Shown here: piece after piece, positions 34,603 through 46,534 of the stretch
How the letters are laid out: each line of letters starts with the position of its first letter
Numbering within the stretch: the first letter of the stretch is position 1
Source of the DNA: Rapana venosa
Lineage: Eukaryota; Mollusca; Gastropoda; Neogastropoda; Muricidae
Length of the DNA stretch: 64,000 bases
Direction: 5' to 3'
NCBI GenBank assembly: GCA_028751875.1
Contig: CM054134.1
Span: forward strand, 67,853,839-67,917,838
Notes under the pieces: generated by a model
What the model was told of the DNA's origin: nothing
Databases searched by the model: none
The model's input: only the letters and a program-made list of their open reading frames with translations
Made by a program: the position numbers and the translations under genes

Positions 34603-37210
34603 AATAATAATAATAATAATAATGAATAGCATTTATATAGCACATTTCTCAAAGCAATGACTCAATGCGCTTTCATACCATGCGCATCTATACACATGCA
34701 CACACAGCACATAATAACACAACAACAACAACAACACAATGATAATGAGCATTTCTAAAGCGCAAATAAATTTACCAGAGTTTACCTATCGCACTGTAGA
34801 GCAACACTTGCGTCCGGGCACACACTAGCAGGGCAATTAACAGTACACTCAAGAGAAAAGGCATAGAAATTTAACATAACTAACAAACAAACAAAAACCC
34901 ATAACCAACAGCCAGGCATGCACATGAAGTAGCCTACAGTGTGACAAACGGCGACCTTTCAAGACAAGCACAATATATTAACTAGCTAAGAAATACATTA
35001 AAGAGATGTGTCTTCAATGAAGACTTAAACTGGGATAAAGTGGGAGCATGTCTGATGGCTGGTGGCAGAGAGTTCCAGATCGTGGGCGCAGCAACACCAA
35101 AAGATCTACGACCTGGGGTTTTGAGGTTGTAATGGGGTACAACAAGTAAGTTATCATTCGAGACCGCAGGGTTCTAGTTGTGGTGCGTGATTTCAAGGCA
35201 GCTGACAGAGATGGAGCAAGCGAGCCTTCAGAGTGACGGTATGCCAAGACCGCAACTTTGTACTGACAGCGTGCCCTTACAGGTAAACCAATGAAGCTCC
35301 CTAAGCATGGGAGTCACTTTGGTCCCTTTTGCTCTTTCCAAGGATGAGCCTGGCAGCAGAGTTCTGAATTCGCTGCAGGGTGTAAATGGTCATCACTATA
35401 TACCGATAAAACAGGAGTTGCAATAGTCCAGTCGCGACAAGACGGTCGCTGAAACAAGCTTGATCACTGCATCACGAGGCAAGAATTTTCTTAATGTGTG
35501 CAATTCGGCGCCAGCTCTAGAAAGCATGCTCTGCAGACGTTACTAATGTGGTCTTTCATGGAGAGAGTAGGATCTAGCTGAACACCCAGATACCGCACAG
35601 AACTCTGAAAAGCTATGTCACAGCACCCAAGACCACAGAACTCTCCGACACCCGATAAGACTAGATGGTGAACCAACTGCCATAACTTCTGTCTTGTCTG
35701 TATTTATTTGAGTTTGTTGCTGTCCATCCACTGAAGGACACTGTGCGTGCAATCTGCCAGTGTGCGCGTGGGTCTGAAAAATTTTGAGGTGTTGCATTTG
35801 CCGAAATTTCTGTATCATCTGCATATTTATGAAACTGGCAATCATGTAAGGTCATCACATTAGAAAAGAGGCTGAGAATATAGTGTGAACAATACGGGAC
35901 CAAAACAGAACCCTTTAGGTACGCCATACAGGAGGGGGGCAAAGGTTGTGACTTAACTCCCTCTTTCAGCACGCTCTGCGACCTATCAGAGACATAAGAG
36001 GTAAACATGCCAAGGCAACACCTCTTATTCCAAAAGAGTATTTAGTCTTTTGAGCAAAATAGAGTGGTCAAGCGTGTCGAATGCCGCATGAGGTCCAACA
36101 AGCCCATGACTGACACTCTGCGGTCGTCATTCTGCAAAAGCAGGCTGCTGGTGACACTCAGTACGGCAGTCTCCGTGCTGTGACCAGCCTATACGCTGAT
36201 GATGATCTTCAAAAGGTGGTTACAAGCTAGGTGCTTCTGAAGCTGTTTGAGGACAACTCTCTCCAGAACTTTTGAAATGAAAGGAAGATTGGAAACGGCT
36301 GTAATTTTTCATAGTATTGCAGTCTAGACCTTTTTTCTTGAGGAGTGGGATAACAATAGCATTTTTGAATGACAGGGTACAGAGCCCGGACAAAGATGCA
36401 TTGATGATGTCTGTTACCATAGGTGCAAAATATCAAGGTTTTGCTTTATTTAAAACAGTGGGCAGAGGATCTAAACAACAGCTTTTTGTTGGCATGGACA
36501 GAATTACTTCATGGATGTCTTTCACAGAAACTGGTTGAAAGGATGACAAAATGGGACATCATACTGATGGAAACTAGGTGGAACAGATGGTCGCTGATCA
36601 AGATCATCGCGTATTTGTCTGATTTTTATCCATGAAAAAATTACAAAAACTTTGTGGTAGATCGTTGTAGGGGCACATTCGTGGGAAGGGGAGTGGTTAT
36701 TATTCTTACCCAGGAGGCTGTTAGCTATAGAGAAAATTTGTTTTGATGAACGACATGATTTCATTTCCCCACAATAAAATTCTTTATCTTTGACTCTTTC
36801 AGATTCCTGTATACCGCATTTTCCTTGACTAAAATTTCTCTGTGCACTGAGAGTTTTGTCTTTCTCCACTTTCTCTCTGCCCGCGCTTACCCTTCTAGCC
36901 TCTTGACCCCATCGTCCATCCAAGGCGCTGAAGGCCTGTCGCGCACCCTCGAGAAACAAGGGAGGTGTTTGTCAACAATTATCTTAAGCCCCCATCATAG
37001 GTCTCAAACAAGGATTGTAACATCTACGCCTCCAGCACCCTCCACCAGAGACACAAGATCAGCGCGGAAATCCTTCCGGCACATCCTCCCGATGCCCCTG
37101 GAGGACACCCAACGGGTGACCGGCGGAGGTCGCTGCAAGTCAAGCTGGGAGAAAACACCATAATGATCTGATAGGCCGGGAACTCTTTAACATCACAAAG
37201 CTTTACAAGT
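34603..37210 (-). mobile_element. CR1/L2-like LINE, present in one copy of the duplication only
   Basis: On the minus strand: endonuclease-to-RT linker remnants (37160-36640), RT finger and palm motifs (36400-35800), a C-terminus with the PTIWNSLPPAIRHAP pattern near 35080, and a terminal (ATT)n tail at 34603-34624. The second copy of the block reads straight through at 48355/48356, so both edges are defined. No clear target duplication is visible beyond an AAT overlap with the tail. Another copy, poorly sequenced, is at 52285-53830. Confidence 0.82.
35500..36640 (-). pseudogene. CR1/L2-like reverse transcriptase, broken
   Basis: Minus-strand frames give VISKVLER-type sequence near 36270, VLKEGVKSQPLP then a GSVL block near 35950-35890, and the catalytic FHKYADDTEIS with YADD at about 35814-35828. 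Downstream comes YLGVQLDPTLSMKDHI near 35590. Order and motifs are those of the RT palm and thumb of this LINE group. At least three frame changes separate them. Confidence 0.75.
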
Positions 37211-37224
37211 GAGACAACATCCCA

Positions 37225-37552
37225 GATTCAAACACCCTAATGTTGGCTGTCGCTTTTTCTCTGCCTCTGGCCCATCCATCTGGAACAATCTCCCCCTCTC
37301 TCTGCACCTGAAGCCTTCACTCAGTAGTATCAAATCCAATCTTAAAACTAATCATTTTCCTGTTTGACATTTTTTCCACTCCATGCAAAATATTATTTTC
37401 TTCTCTTCCAGTTTCTATGTCTGCATAGAAGAAATTCTTTTCCCTGTTCTTTGTTTGCCTGTAGCATGTTTAGCAGGCAAGTGGTGTGTGAAAGCTCTCA
37501 TTTCCTTTTATATAAGGTTCAGTGCTATACAAATTTTACTTTTTACCACAAT
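37225..37552 (+). mobile_element. diverged CR1-like LINE 3' fragment
   Basis: Encodes a relic with GPSIWNNLPLSLHLKPS and NLKTNHFPV, then a 3' end with AAGGTTCAGTGCTATACAAATT. Its other copy is 48370-48690. Confidence 0.65.
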
Positions 37553-37577
37553 TACATATTTAACTAATTTAGCTTAC

Positions 37578-37613
37578 CTCCAGAATTCTCTGCTCCAACT
37601 GCTCTACCACTCC
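37578..37613 (-). CDS. 36-nt microexon, unidentified protein
   Basis: On the minus strand TTTGTTTCAG precedes 36 bases encoding GVVEQLEQRILE, followed by GTAAGC. Both edges are phase 0, so it can join the exon at 30264-30413 without a frame change, giving a continuous helical Glu/Gln/Leu-rich stretch. The sequence, including both splice sites, is kept unchanged in the second copy at 48723-48758. The short length limits certainty. Confidence 0.5.
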
Positions 37614-38234
37614 CTGAAACAAAGACAATAACAGTGGGATTAAAATCAGTCCCTGATATAAAAATTGTCACTTACAGTCAACCTCACTGTTCTAGGCAAG
37701 GACTGAAGAAGAAATGTACAACATATACAACACTATGACTGCTGTTATTATTGCCCCAGCCATTATTACTACGCTAATACCACTTCAGCTTCTGTTGTCG
37801 CATCTTCTACTTTATCATTACTACTACCACTACAGGTGCCTCTCCTGCTACTGTTGTTTCTGCTGCTACTGTTGTTTCTGCTGCTACTGGTGTTTCATTA
37901 CTTTCTCCATTTCAGGTGGTTATGTGCCAATGCTTGTGTTCCAGCAAAGCTTTTCTTGGTCCAGTCAATGATGCTGTCCACCCATTTCTTTTTTATTTTC
38001 TTCTTCCATGGTCTTTGAGAGATTGTTATACTTTTTTTTTGGACTATGGTTAGGAGATCATCATAATGGTCTACTGTTTCTCTGATTATGTACATGTCCT
38101 TATTTGTGACATGGTCCAGGAAAGAGATGTCAAGAACTGTCCTGTGGCATCACACTTCAACCCCTTGAATCAATCTTTACAGGTCTACTCTTAACAGTCC
38201 AGGTTCTGTATGCATACAGGAAGAGGGGAAGACC
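37614..38234. other. intron-like, nothing recognised
   Basis: Contains a CTGCTACTGTTGTTT triplet-rich stretch at about 37840-37890. Contains the empty target site ACCACTACAGGTG (37826-37838) of an RTE insertion seen in the other copy. Confidence 0.6.
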
Positions 38235-38671
38235 TGATGCACACATACAGAAAAAGATGAAAAGAACTGATGCACACATACAGAAAGATGAAAAGAACTG
38301 ATGCACACATACAGGAGAATGGAAAGAACTGGTGCATACATATAGGAATATGGAAAGAACTGATGCATACATACAGGAAGATGGGAAGAACTGATACACA
38401 CATAGAGGAAGATGGAAACAACTGATGCACATATACAGGATGATGAAAAGAACTGGTGCATACATACATGAAATGGAAAGAACTGATGCACACATACAGG
38501 AAGATGGAAACAACTGATGTATGCTCACAGGAAGATGGAAAGAACTGATGCACACATACAGGAAGATGGAAAGAACTGATGCACACATACAGGAAGATGG
38601 AAAGAACTGATGCACACATACAGGAAGATGGAAAGAACTGATGCACACATACAGGAAGATGGAAAGAATGA
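38235..38671 (+). repeat. 31-bp minisatellite, cut by the gap
   Basis: Tandem units of GAACTGATGCACACATACAG followed by GAAGATGGAAA. The array becomes more regular towards the gap, where assembly stopped. A matching array is at 50270-50925. Confidence 0.92.
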
Positions 38672-39171
38672 NNNNNNNNNNNNNNNNNNNNNNNNNNNNN
38701 NNNNNNNNNNNNNNNNNNNNNNNNNNNNNNNNNNNNNNNNNNNNNNNNNNNNNNNNNNNNNNNNNNNNNNNNNNNNNNNNNNNNNNNNNNNNNNNNNNNN
38801 NNNNNNNNNNNNNNNNNNNNNNNNNNNNNNNNNNNNNNNNNNNNNNNNNNNNNNNNNNNNNNNNNNNNNNNNNNNNNNNNNNNNNNNNNNNNNNNNNNNN
38901 NNNNNNNNNNNNNNNNNNNNNNNNNNNNNNNNNNNNNNNNNNNNNNNNNNNNNNNNNNNNNNNNNNNNNNNNNNNNNNNNNNNNNNNNNNNNNNNNNNNN
39001 NNNNNNNNNNNNNNNNNNNNNNNNNNNNNNNNNNNNNNNNNNNNNNNNNNNNNNNNNNNNNNNNNNNNNNNNNNNNNNNNNNNNNNNNNNNNNNNNNNNN
39101 NNNNNNNNNNNNNNNNNNNNNNNNNNNNNNNNNNNNNNNNNNNNNNNNNNNNNNNNNNNNNNNNNNNNNNN
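38672..39171. other. assembly gap of exactly 500 N
   Basis: Round-number gap, so its true length is unknown. Open frames spanning it are meaningless. Confidence 1.
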
Positions 39172-39740
39172 AAAGGGAAAAAAAACATCCACAACAGACT
39201 GGGCAAGGCCAGAAATGTGTTTAGGGAGATGAACAATATCTGGAGATAAACTCAGTACAGCACCAACACCAAGCTGAAGCTATACCAGAGCTGTGTTGTG
39301 TCTACGCTCCTGTACGGTTCTGAGTGCTGGAGGATGACGGAAGTGGATCTTACCAAACTTCGATCCTTCCACACCATATGCCTGCAAAGAATTCTCCAGA
39401 TTTTTTGGCCAGAGAAGATCTCCAATGAAGACCTACTACGGAGATGCAGGCAAGAAGACATGGGAACCATAATCACCAGACGACGGTGGAAGTGGATTGG
39501 GCACATCCTCCGAGGAGACCCACAGTCAATCACAAGAACAGCATTGCACTGGACCCCAGAAGGAAGGAGAAAGAAAGGAAGACCAAAAGCAACGTGGAGA
39601 AGAACTGTAGAAAGTGAGATGAAGGCCATGCAGCACTCTTGGGGATCAGTGACTAGGTTGGCCCAGAATAGGCAGGAGTGGAAGCGCTTTGTTGCTGCCC
39701 TACACACCGCTGGGTGTAATGGCTAATGATGATAATGATG
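39172..39740 (+). mobile_element. RTE-type LINE 3' fragment
   Basis: Same family as 10261-13415, from the AACATCCACAACAGACTGGG region to the (ATG/ATA)n tail. It sits inside the second copy of the inverted CR1-like 3' UTR, directly before AACTTTCCTCAACATAAG, so it is an insertion absent from the first copy (32643). Its left flank is lost in the gap. Confidence 0.85.
39298..39726 (+). pseudogene. RTE LINE C-terminal coding fragment
   Basis: 142 open codons with LLYGSECWRMTE at the start, RRWKWIGHILRGDP in the middle, GRRKKGRPKATWRRTVESE and the end AALHTAGCNG. This is the C-terminal part downstream of the RT; no catalytic domain is included. It is the best preserved copy of this part in the window. 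Confidence 0.85.
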
Positions 39741-39810
39741 AACTTTCCTCAACATAAGATATTTCAAGTTTATGCACAGACACACACACAACACCACACA
39801 CACACACACA

Positions 39811-39872
<62 letters not shown>

Positions 39873-40305
39873 ACACACTTAGGTGGTTATGAAGGAGGTG
39901 AAGGATGCTGTTGAAAAAGTAGGAATAGATACGAGGGGAAAGTGTCAGGTAGGAAATAAGTGCGTTTTGAGGCTGGATTTTAAGGTATCAAGTGAAGGCT
40001 TTTGGTGAAGTGAAAGAGGAAGTTCACTCCAGGTGGATGGACTAGAAACAGAGAGAGACCGATGGCCAACAGTGGTTTGTTTGAATCTGGGTGTTCGAAA
40101 GCACAAAGTATCTGCAGCTGAGTGAAGGGAACGGGATGGAGTATACAGGTGAAGACAGGTACAGAGTTAAGAGGGTGCAGATTTGTGAAGACATTTGAAA
40201 CAGAGGGTATTGGTCTTATACTTCAGTCTCTGTGAGACAGGCAGCCAGTGAAGAGATCACAGAAGAGGAGTGATGTGATTTTTTTCTTTCTTAGGACCAG
40301 TCGAG
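39741..40305 (-). mobile_element. CR1-like LINE 3' end, second copy
   Basis: Counterpart of 32643-33150, with a longer CA run (about 39779-39880). The tail part (32556-32642 in the first copy) is cut off by the RTE fragment. Confidence 0.8.
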
Positions 40306-40935
40306 CTGCAGAGACAAGAGGGAGTCATGGAAATAATGCATGAAAAGTCCTCTCCAAAAAGTTTACAAAGCAGATTATATACAACAGAACTAGGCCTAAG
40401 ATTAAACAAAAATGAGAATAATTAATTTGAGAAAATTACAACCATCCCTGACTTGTAAAATTAAATATACCCCCAAAAGTGATTCCTCTACCTAAAACTC
40501 AGTGCATTTACACTTATGTCACATAAAAATGTCCCTGAAGTCAATTCAAATCTGGATTTCCATCACCTATTACCTGTCTTCATAGTAACCACCGCCAGTG
40601 GGAGTTCCACATAATGCCACCGGAGTTTGCCATCTTTCTCTATCTCTGCTGAGTTTTACAATCTCATATAGCCCTCCCTGACCACCATTAACCTCTTAAC
40701 TGCCCAGTGCAAGTGCACCCTATATGCTGGGGAATAAAATTCTTATGTACCACTGCTATGTTCATATCCCTCTTACTCAGAAACTACTACATGAATATTC
40801 CTGATAGTCTACCCAATGACAGTATATATATCGTAGATTACTTCGAGGCAAGCTCAAATTAGTTAGGATGATATTTCACTGCGAAAATATATTTAAAATG
40901 TAAAAGATCGACCCAAAATACGATTTCTTCATCAC

Positions 40936-40948
40936 CACTGTCATTCTG
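40936..40948 (+). repeat. 13-bp target-site duplication of RTE-A, left
   Basis: CACTGTCATTCTG, repeated at 47517-47529. A single copy stands at the empty site in the first block, near 33762. Confidence 0.92.
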
Positions 40949-41227
40949 CTGTCCCGATGGTGTATCACCTTGTCGAGGTGGGATGGCTTGCGTGCTTCAA
41001 TGACCCCCAGAGCTATGTGGGCGGGGGCTTCGGCCTCTGGCAGGTTCAACCATGCTCAACAGGTCTGGGGGAGAGGAGCCAGACTAAACGATGCACCCTG
41101 GTCCTCCAGGTTGGGGGTTGTGCATTGGGCTAACGACCCATTCACTTAAAAACCACTCTGTTACTGAAACTGCAACGATACCTCTTACGAGCGACATGGT
41201 TGGAGAAGAGTCCTCTCTGTAGAGCCT

Positions 41228-42050
41228 ATGACGCGTGCTGGTGAAAGCCTTCGGGAAGCCAGTGCGCCGACAACTCTTTTAACAACCAAGTCAACAACCA
41301 GGATAGGGACCTGGAACATCAGAACCCTGTATGAAACCGGTAAAACAGCACAGGTGACTAGAGAAATGCACAGGTACAACCTAAAGATCCTTGGCCTGTG
41401 CGAGACCAGATGGAATGGAACCGGGCAGACAAAGCTTGCGAGTGGAGACACTATCATCTACTCTGGACAGGAAGAAGGCCAGCCCCACACACATGGAGTA
41501 GCGCTGCTTATGAGACCTGAAGCAACGCAAGCACTGCTGTCCTGGGAACCAGTGTCACCACGGATCCTCACAGCACGTTTCAACTCAAAAGGCAGAAAGG
41601 TTACCATCGTTCAGTGCTACGCTCCAACAAATACAGCAGAGTTAGAAGATAAAGAAAACTTCTTCGAACAAGTCCAGACCATCATGGACAAAGCACCAAA
41701 GAGGGATCTAAAAATAAATAATGGGAGACATGAATGCCAAAGTGGGGACAGACAACACAAACAGAGAACTGATCATGGGCAGACATGGCACTGGAGAACA
41801 AAATGAAAATGGAGAACTTTTAACAGAATTTTGCATGTTTAACGACCTGGTCATTGGAGGCACCATCTTTCCTCACAAGAAAGTCCACAAGACCACATGG
41901 ACTTCCCCCGATGGCAAGACAGAAAACCAGATTGACCACATCACCATCGGGCGAAAGTGGAGAAGGAGCTGCATGATGTCAGGGTGAAGCGCGGAGCAGA
42001 TGCAGCATCAGACCATCATCTTGTTGTTGCCATCCTCAAGACCAAGCTCA
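41228..42050 (+). pseudogene. RTE-A endonuclease domain
   Basis: 41228-41806 is open and carries IGTWNIRTLYETGKTAQ, LCETRWNGTGQ and YAPTNTAELEDKE. After a frameshift near 41715, IMGDMNAKVGTDN appears, then TENQIDHITIG near 41926. A second shift leads to the frame with ASDHHLVV. All expected AP-endonuclease motifs are present across three frames. Confidence 0.82.
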
Positions 42051-43294
42051 AAGCCTACATCGACCAGGCAGGAAGACCATCACACAAGTTCAATGTGCAA
42101 AGCCTGAAGGAAAGAGAAAAAATAGAAGAATTCAGGCTCGAACTGAGGAACAACTTCAGTGTGCTTTCCCAGCTGCCAGAGGAAACAGTCGAAGAGCAAT
42201 GGCAGAGTCTACGTGAGACCTGGAAGACAACATGCCAAACAGTACTGGGAAAGAAAACAAGAAAATACAAGGAGTGGCTGACAACAGAAACATGGGCACT
42301 GATCACCGAGAGAAAACAGCTGAAAGATCAGATCAACCAAACACAAAATCAAGAAAAGAAACAGGAACTGCAAGCATGCTACTGGGACAAAAACCGGGCA
42401 GTAAAGAGAAATGCAAGAAGAGACAAGAGAAAATTCATTGAGGAACTGACTCAGGAAGCAGAGACTGCAGCAGGCCAAAGAAATATGAAGAGACTGTACG
42501 AGATCACGAGAACTCTCTCAGGAAAAAACAACAAACCTAGCTGCCCTGTCAAAGATAAGAATGGCAATACCATTCCAGGCGAGGAGGACCAGAGAGCAAG
42601 ATGGGCAGAGCACTTCAAAGAAACGCTCAACAGACCTGCACCACCCATGCCGCCTGACATCCCCCCACCTACTGAAATCCTTGGCATCAACACTGGCCCC
42701 CCTACCAAGAATGAGATCACCAAAGCCATCAAGTCACTCAAATCAGGCAAAGCAGCAGGCCCAGACGGTATACCACCTGAAGCACTGAAGGCGGACATTC
42801 AAACTTCCACTGAGATGTTATACCCACTCCTATACAAGATCTGGGAGCAAGAGAGTGTACCAGAAGACTGGAAGAAAGGCCATCTCGTTAAGCTGCCAAA
42901 GAAAGGGGACCTGTCCTCCTGCAACAACTGGAGAGGAATCATGCTACTGTCCATCCCAGGGAAAGTACTGAAAAGGGGATCATTGCTAGACAGACTGAAG
43001 ACAGCACTGGACAAGACACTTCGGGATGAACAGGCAGGCTTTAGGCAAGACAGATCATGCACAGATCAAATCGCCACAATGCGCATCATCATTGAGCAGT
43101 CCCTGGAGTGGCAGACCCCCCTATATTCAGTCTTTGTCGACTTCCAGAAGGCATTTGACAGCGTCGACAGAGATGTCATTTGGAAACTGATGCATCACTA
43201 TGGCTTTCCACCAAAGTTCATCACCATCATCCAGCAGCTATACGAAGATCTCTCTCTCTCTCTCTTATTCCTTATAGCTCCTAGCGGAGCATAG
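41957..43294 (+). pseudogene. RTE-A reverse transcriptase, N-terminal part, cut by RTE-B
   Basis: The longest open frame in the window (445 codons). Residues 17-24 (ASDHHLVV) close the endonuclease domain. A charged linker follows, then RARWAEHFKETLNRP, AAGPDGIPPEALKAD, SSCNNWRGIMLLS, DEQAGFRQDRSCTDQI and motif A FVDFQKAFDS at about 394-403. True coding stops at LYED (43249). The last codons, with repeated Leu/Ser, come from the CT-rich end of RTE-B. The frame resumes at 46535 with ATCQVIHEG, TGVRQGC and LSPTIFLL. Confidence 0.88.
43237..43249 (+). repeat. 13-bp target-site duplication of RTE-B, left
   Basis: GCTATACGAAGAT, repeated at 46522-46534. In RTE-A it encodes the LYED of the reverse transcriptase. 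Confidence 0.92.
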
Positions 43295-43379
43295 GGCCTC
43301 AACAGCGTCCCTCCACCTTCTCCTGTCTCTGGCAAGGGTCTTGGCCTCTTCCCATGTCAGGCTGGAGTCTCTCAGCTCA

Positions 43380-43754
43380 CTATGCAGGCTTCTCCTCCAG
43401 GTCTGTTTGGGGCGCCCTCTCTTCCTTTTCCCCTGAGGGTTCCACTCGAGCGCTTGTCTGGTGATGTTGCCAGGCTCCTTCCGTAGGGTGTGGCCGACCC
43501 AAACGCCACTTTCGCCGCCTTACTTGGACTTCCATAGGCTGTTGGTTCGCCCTCATCCACAGGTCGGTATTTGGCACTCTGTCGAACCATCTGAGATGAA
43601 GGATCTGCCGGAGACATCCGTTGATGAAGGTCTGGATTTTGGAGGAAGCTGGTGTTGATGACCCGCCAAGTCTCTGACCGTAGAGAAGCACAGACTTCAG
43701 TTGGAGTTGAAGATCCTGAGCTTGGTGGATGTGGAGATCGCATTTGTTCTCCAT
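43380..43754 (-). pseudogene. RTE-B C-terminal region
   Basis: Contains LRQILHLRWFDRVPNTDLW and RRRKWRLGRPHPTEGAW-type sequence, then GEKEERAPQTDLEE near the end. It corresponds to the C-terminus of RTE-A (46839-47408), in a separate frame from the RT. Confidence 0.75.
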
Positions 43755-44614
43755 ACGGGTTTCAAGATGGCAAATGCTTGGCGTGCTTTCTTTATTCTTG
43801 CCTTGATGTCTTCGTCTGTGCCTCCTGTCTGGCTGATCTTACTGCCCAGGTACACAAATTCACTGACATCCTCTACAACTTTCCCAGAGATGGTGACAGG
43901 AGCCTCTTGCTGGTTGTTAGTACGCAGTAGCTTGGTCTTCTCTTGACTGATCCTGAGGCCAACACGTCTAGCTGTGGTATCTAGGGCAGTGACTTTGCTT
44001 TGGATGTGCTGCAGGCGGTGGGATAGCAGAGCCAGGTCATCGGCAAAATCGAGATCTTCCAGCTTTGTCATGAGGGTCCATTGGATACCTTTCCCGGAAC
44101 TTGCATAGGCCGTCCTTGTCACCCAGTCCAGCACCACAAGGAAGAGGAGTGGAGACAACAAGCAGCCCTGTCTAACGCCGGAAGAGATCCCGAAGCTGTC
44201 GGAGAGTCTTCCATCGTGGATGACCTGGCAGGAGAATCCTTCATAAAGTTGGCTTATGATGCTGACAAACTCGGGTTGGCACACCATAGTGGAGAAGGAT
44301 GTTCCAGATTGCTTGTCTGTCCACGCTGTCAAAAGCCTTCTCAAAATCGATGAAGCAGGCGTAGAGAGGTGACTGCCATTTTTATGGACTGTTCCACGAT
44401 GATTCGAGGGTCGCAATCTGGTCGGTACAGGAACGTTCTTTTCTGAAGCCTGCCTGTTCATCTCGAGAGTCTTGTCGAGAGCATCTTTCATTCGGTCCAG
44501 GATGACTTTTGTGAGGACTTGCTGGGGATGGACAACAGGGTGATACCTCGCCACTTTCCACACTGGGAGAGGTCGCCGTGCTTGGGGAGCTTCACAAGCA
44601 GGCCCTTCTTCCAT
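43697..44614 (-). pseudogene. RTE-B reverse transcriptase palm/thumb
   Basis: 305 codons. After frame-disturbed N-terminal sequence, YEGFSCQVIHDGRLSDSFG, SGVRQGCLLSPLLFLVVLDW and LEDLDFADDLALLSH (FADD at 44036-44047) are intact, followed by [20 protein letters not shown]. Motif A (FEKAF-type) lies just upstream in another frame near 44330. The catalytic loop is preserved but the complete ORF is not. Confidence 0.85.
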
Positions 44615-45021
44615 TCTGCTGGCACCTCCCCAGTTGTCCAGATCATGTTGAGCAAGTGGTGTAACTCGTCAACGATGCTACTACCCCTCCTCCTTCAAGG
44701 CTTCTGCCGGAATGTTGTCAATGCCAGCAGCCTTGCGTTCTTCAAGCTGCTGATAGCCTTTCGGATCTCTGTTTTGGTGATCTCTCCAATGTTGATGTCG
44801 AGAGGGTCCCCTGGCTCCAGCTGAGGTCGTTCCTTTGGGGCTGGTCGATTCAAAACCTCCTGAAAATGCTCTTTCCACCTTGTTAGCTGGTCTTCAATAG
44901 AGGTGAGAAGCTTCCCTCCTTGTCTCTGACAGGTCTGTTTGTGTTGCTGCGACGCCCGCTAAGAAGTCTGGTGGTGGCATACAGGGTCTTGAGGTCTCCC
45001 TTGCCAGCAGCCTCTTCTGCC

Positions 45022-46117
45022 TCATCTGCGATGGCATTGATGTGAGCTCGTTTGTTTTGCTCGTAAACTCATTCTGGCTTCTTTGGCAAGTGTGGAGTAC
45101 TTGGCTGTTGCTCGCCGCTTCTGTTGGCGGGTCGTAGCTCGGTTCAGCTCTTGTTTGGCTAGCCTTCTCTCCTCGACTTTCTTCCAGGTCTCATCCTTGA
45201 TCCATGGCTTCCTATTCATCTGAGGTTGTCCCAAAATCTCATCACAGGCTCCCACAATGGCGTCTTTGAAGGTGGTCCATTTGTGTGCCACTGTTTCTGT
45301 CTCCTCTGACTGGAGCACTTGGAAGCGGTTGTGAAGTGAGATCTGAAATGCCTGCTTTGTGTCTTCTTGTTTCAATCTTAAAACGTTGAACTTTTTCCTT
45401 GGATTCTGCAGAGTCTTTCTCGCGACAAGCGCATCTTGATCTTGTGACCACAAGATGGTGGTCTGACCCTATGTCTGCTCCGCGTCTTACTCTCACGTCT
45501 TGTAGGGAGCTCCGGTAGCGTTGTCTCACCATGACGTGATCTATCTGGTTCTCTGTCTGGTGGTCGGGGGAGACCAGGTGCTTTGTGGCAACGCTGGTGT
45601 GGAAAAAAGCGTGCCTCCAATCACAAGGCTGTTGGCAGCACACAAAAATCAGCAAGCATTTCTCCATTTTCATTTATGTTTCCAAGCCCATGTCGTCCCA
45701 TCTCCCGCTCTCTATCAGTGTTGTCAGTCCGACCTTGGCGTTCATGTCCCCCATGAGGATGAGCATGTCCGTCTCGGAATCTTGTCTACCACCGACTGGA
45801 GCTGGGTGTAAAAAGTTGTCCTTGTCTCCTCCTCCGCGGTGTTGGTAGGGGGCGTAGCACATGACAAGGGACACCTTCTGGAAGCGCGACTCAAACCGAG
45901 CGGTGATGATGCGGTCTGAAACGGGCTCCCATTCCAGCAGGCTCTTGGCTGCATGTTTGGACAGCAGGAGACCTACTCCAGCTTCGTGACGGTCTTCTTC
46001 ACTTTTACCGGAGTAGAGCAAAGTTTCTCCTGACTGTAATCTTGTCACTCCGTGACCATTCCACCGGACTTCAGACATGCCCAGGAGAGTGAGGCGATAT
46101 CTGTTCATCTCCCTCAC
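45022..46117 (-). pseudogene. RTE-B endonuclease domain and linker
   Basis: 46117-45674 is open: LLGMSEVRWNGHG, YSGKSEEDRHEAGVGLLL, then ILMGDMNAKVG near 45760. After a shift, 45673-45242 gives TENQIDHVMV and ADIGSDHHLVV. A third frame (45453-45022) holds the charged linker with KPWIKDETWKKVEERRLAK. Catalytic motifs survive but are split among frames. Confidence 0.8.
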
Positions 46118-46521
46118 TGCCTGCGCACACCGTCCGGTTTACCCAGAGGGTCCTCCGTTCCATGTTCCAAGTAGGACCGGCCGACGTGACAACAACCTCA
46201 GGGACTTCATCAGGGCGTCTCTGGTTGATGAGGGTCGTCAGCCCTGCAGCTTCCTGACGGTTTTGGCTGCAGCGCGTCATAGGTTTCCTTGAAAGGGTCC
46301 CCAGATCTCCCAAAGACTGAGTTGGCATGAGTTAAGCTGTTTAAGGTTTCCGTAACAGGAGATTTTTTACGGAGCAGGGTTGTTAGCCCTGTGTCCAACC
46401 CCCTTTACCTAGGGGGAAAGGTGCCTCCTTAGTCGCCTTTTACGACATGCCTGGATGGCGGGCAGGGTTCCTATTCTTGCAATGCTCGCTTTGCAAGCAT
46501 ACCCCGGGAGACCCACGGGGG

Positions 46522-46534
46522 GCTATACGAAGAT
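46522..46534 (+). repeat. 13-bp target-site duplication of RTE-B, right
   Basis: GCTATACGAAGAT, identical to 43237-43249. Confidence 0.92.

Larger units (their letters stand above)
32643..38671 (+). repeat. first copy of a large near-identical duplication
   Basis: This block matches 39741-50925 in order and orientation, with only scattered differences where both are of good quality (for example 33150-33520 against 40300-40690). It lacks three RTE insertions present in the second copy and has one LINE (34603-37210) absent from it. Confidence 0.88.
43250..46521 (-). mobile_element. RTE-B: RTE-type LINE inserted in RTE-A
   Basis: Read on the minus strand it begins at 46521 with CCCCCGTGGGTCTCCCGGGG, a 5' end shared with the element at 10261. 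The leader (ACAGGGCTAACAACCCTG), endonuclease, RT and C-terminal domain follow, and it ends in a (GA)n tail at 43250-43265. Length is 3272 bp and duplications of 13 bp flank it. Several frameshifts are present. Confidence 0.9.

Noticed and set aside
36522..36959. 145-codon minus-strand gene
   Set aside because: It is the linker before the reverse transcriptase of the CR1/L2-like LINE, continuous with RT motifs further on.
38157..39249. Open frames of 202-359 codons across the gap
   Set aside because: Most of their length is N, and the rest is the 31-bp minisatellite.
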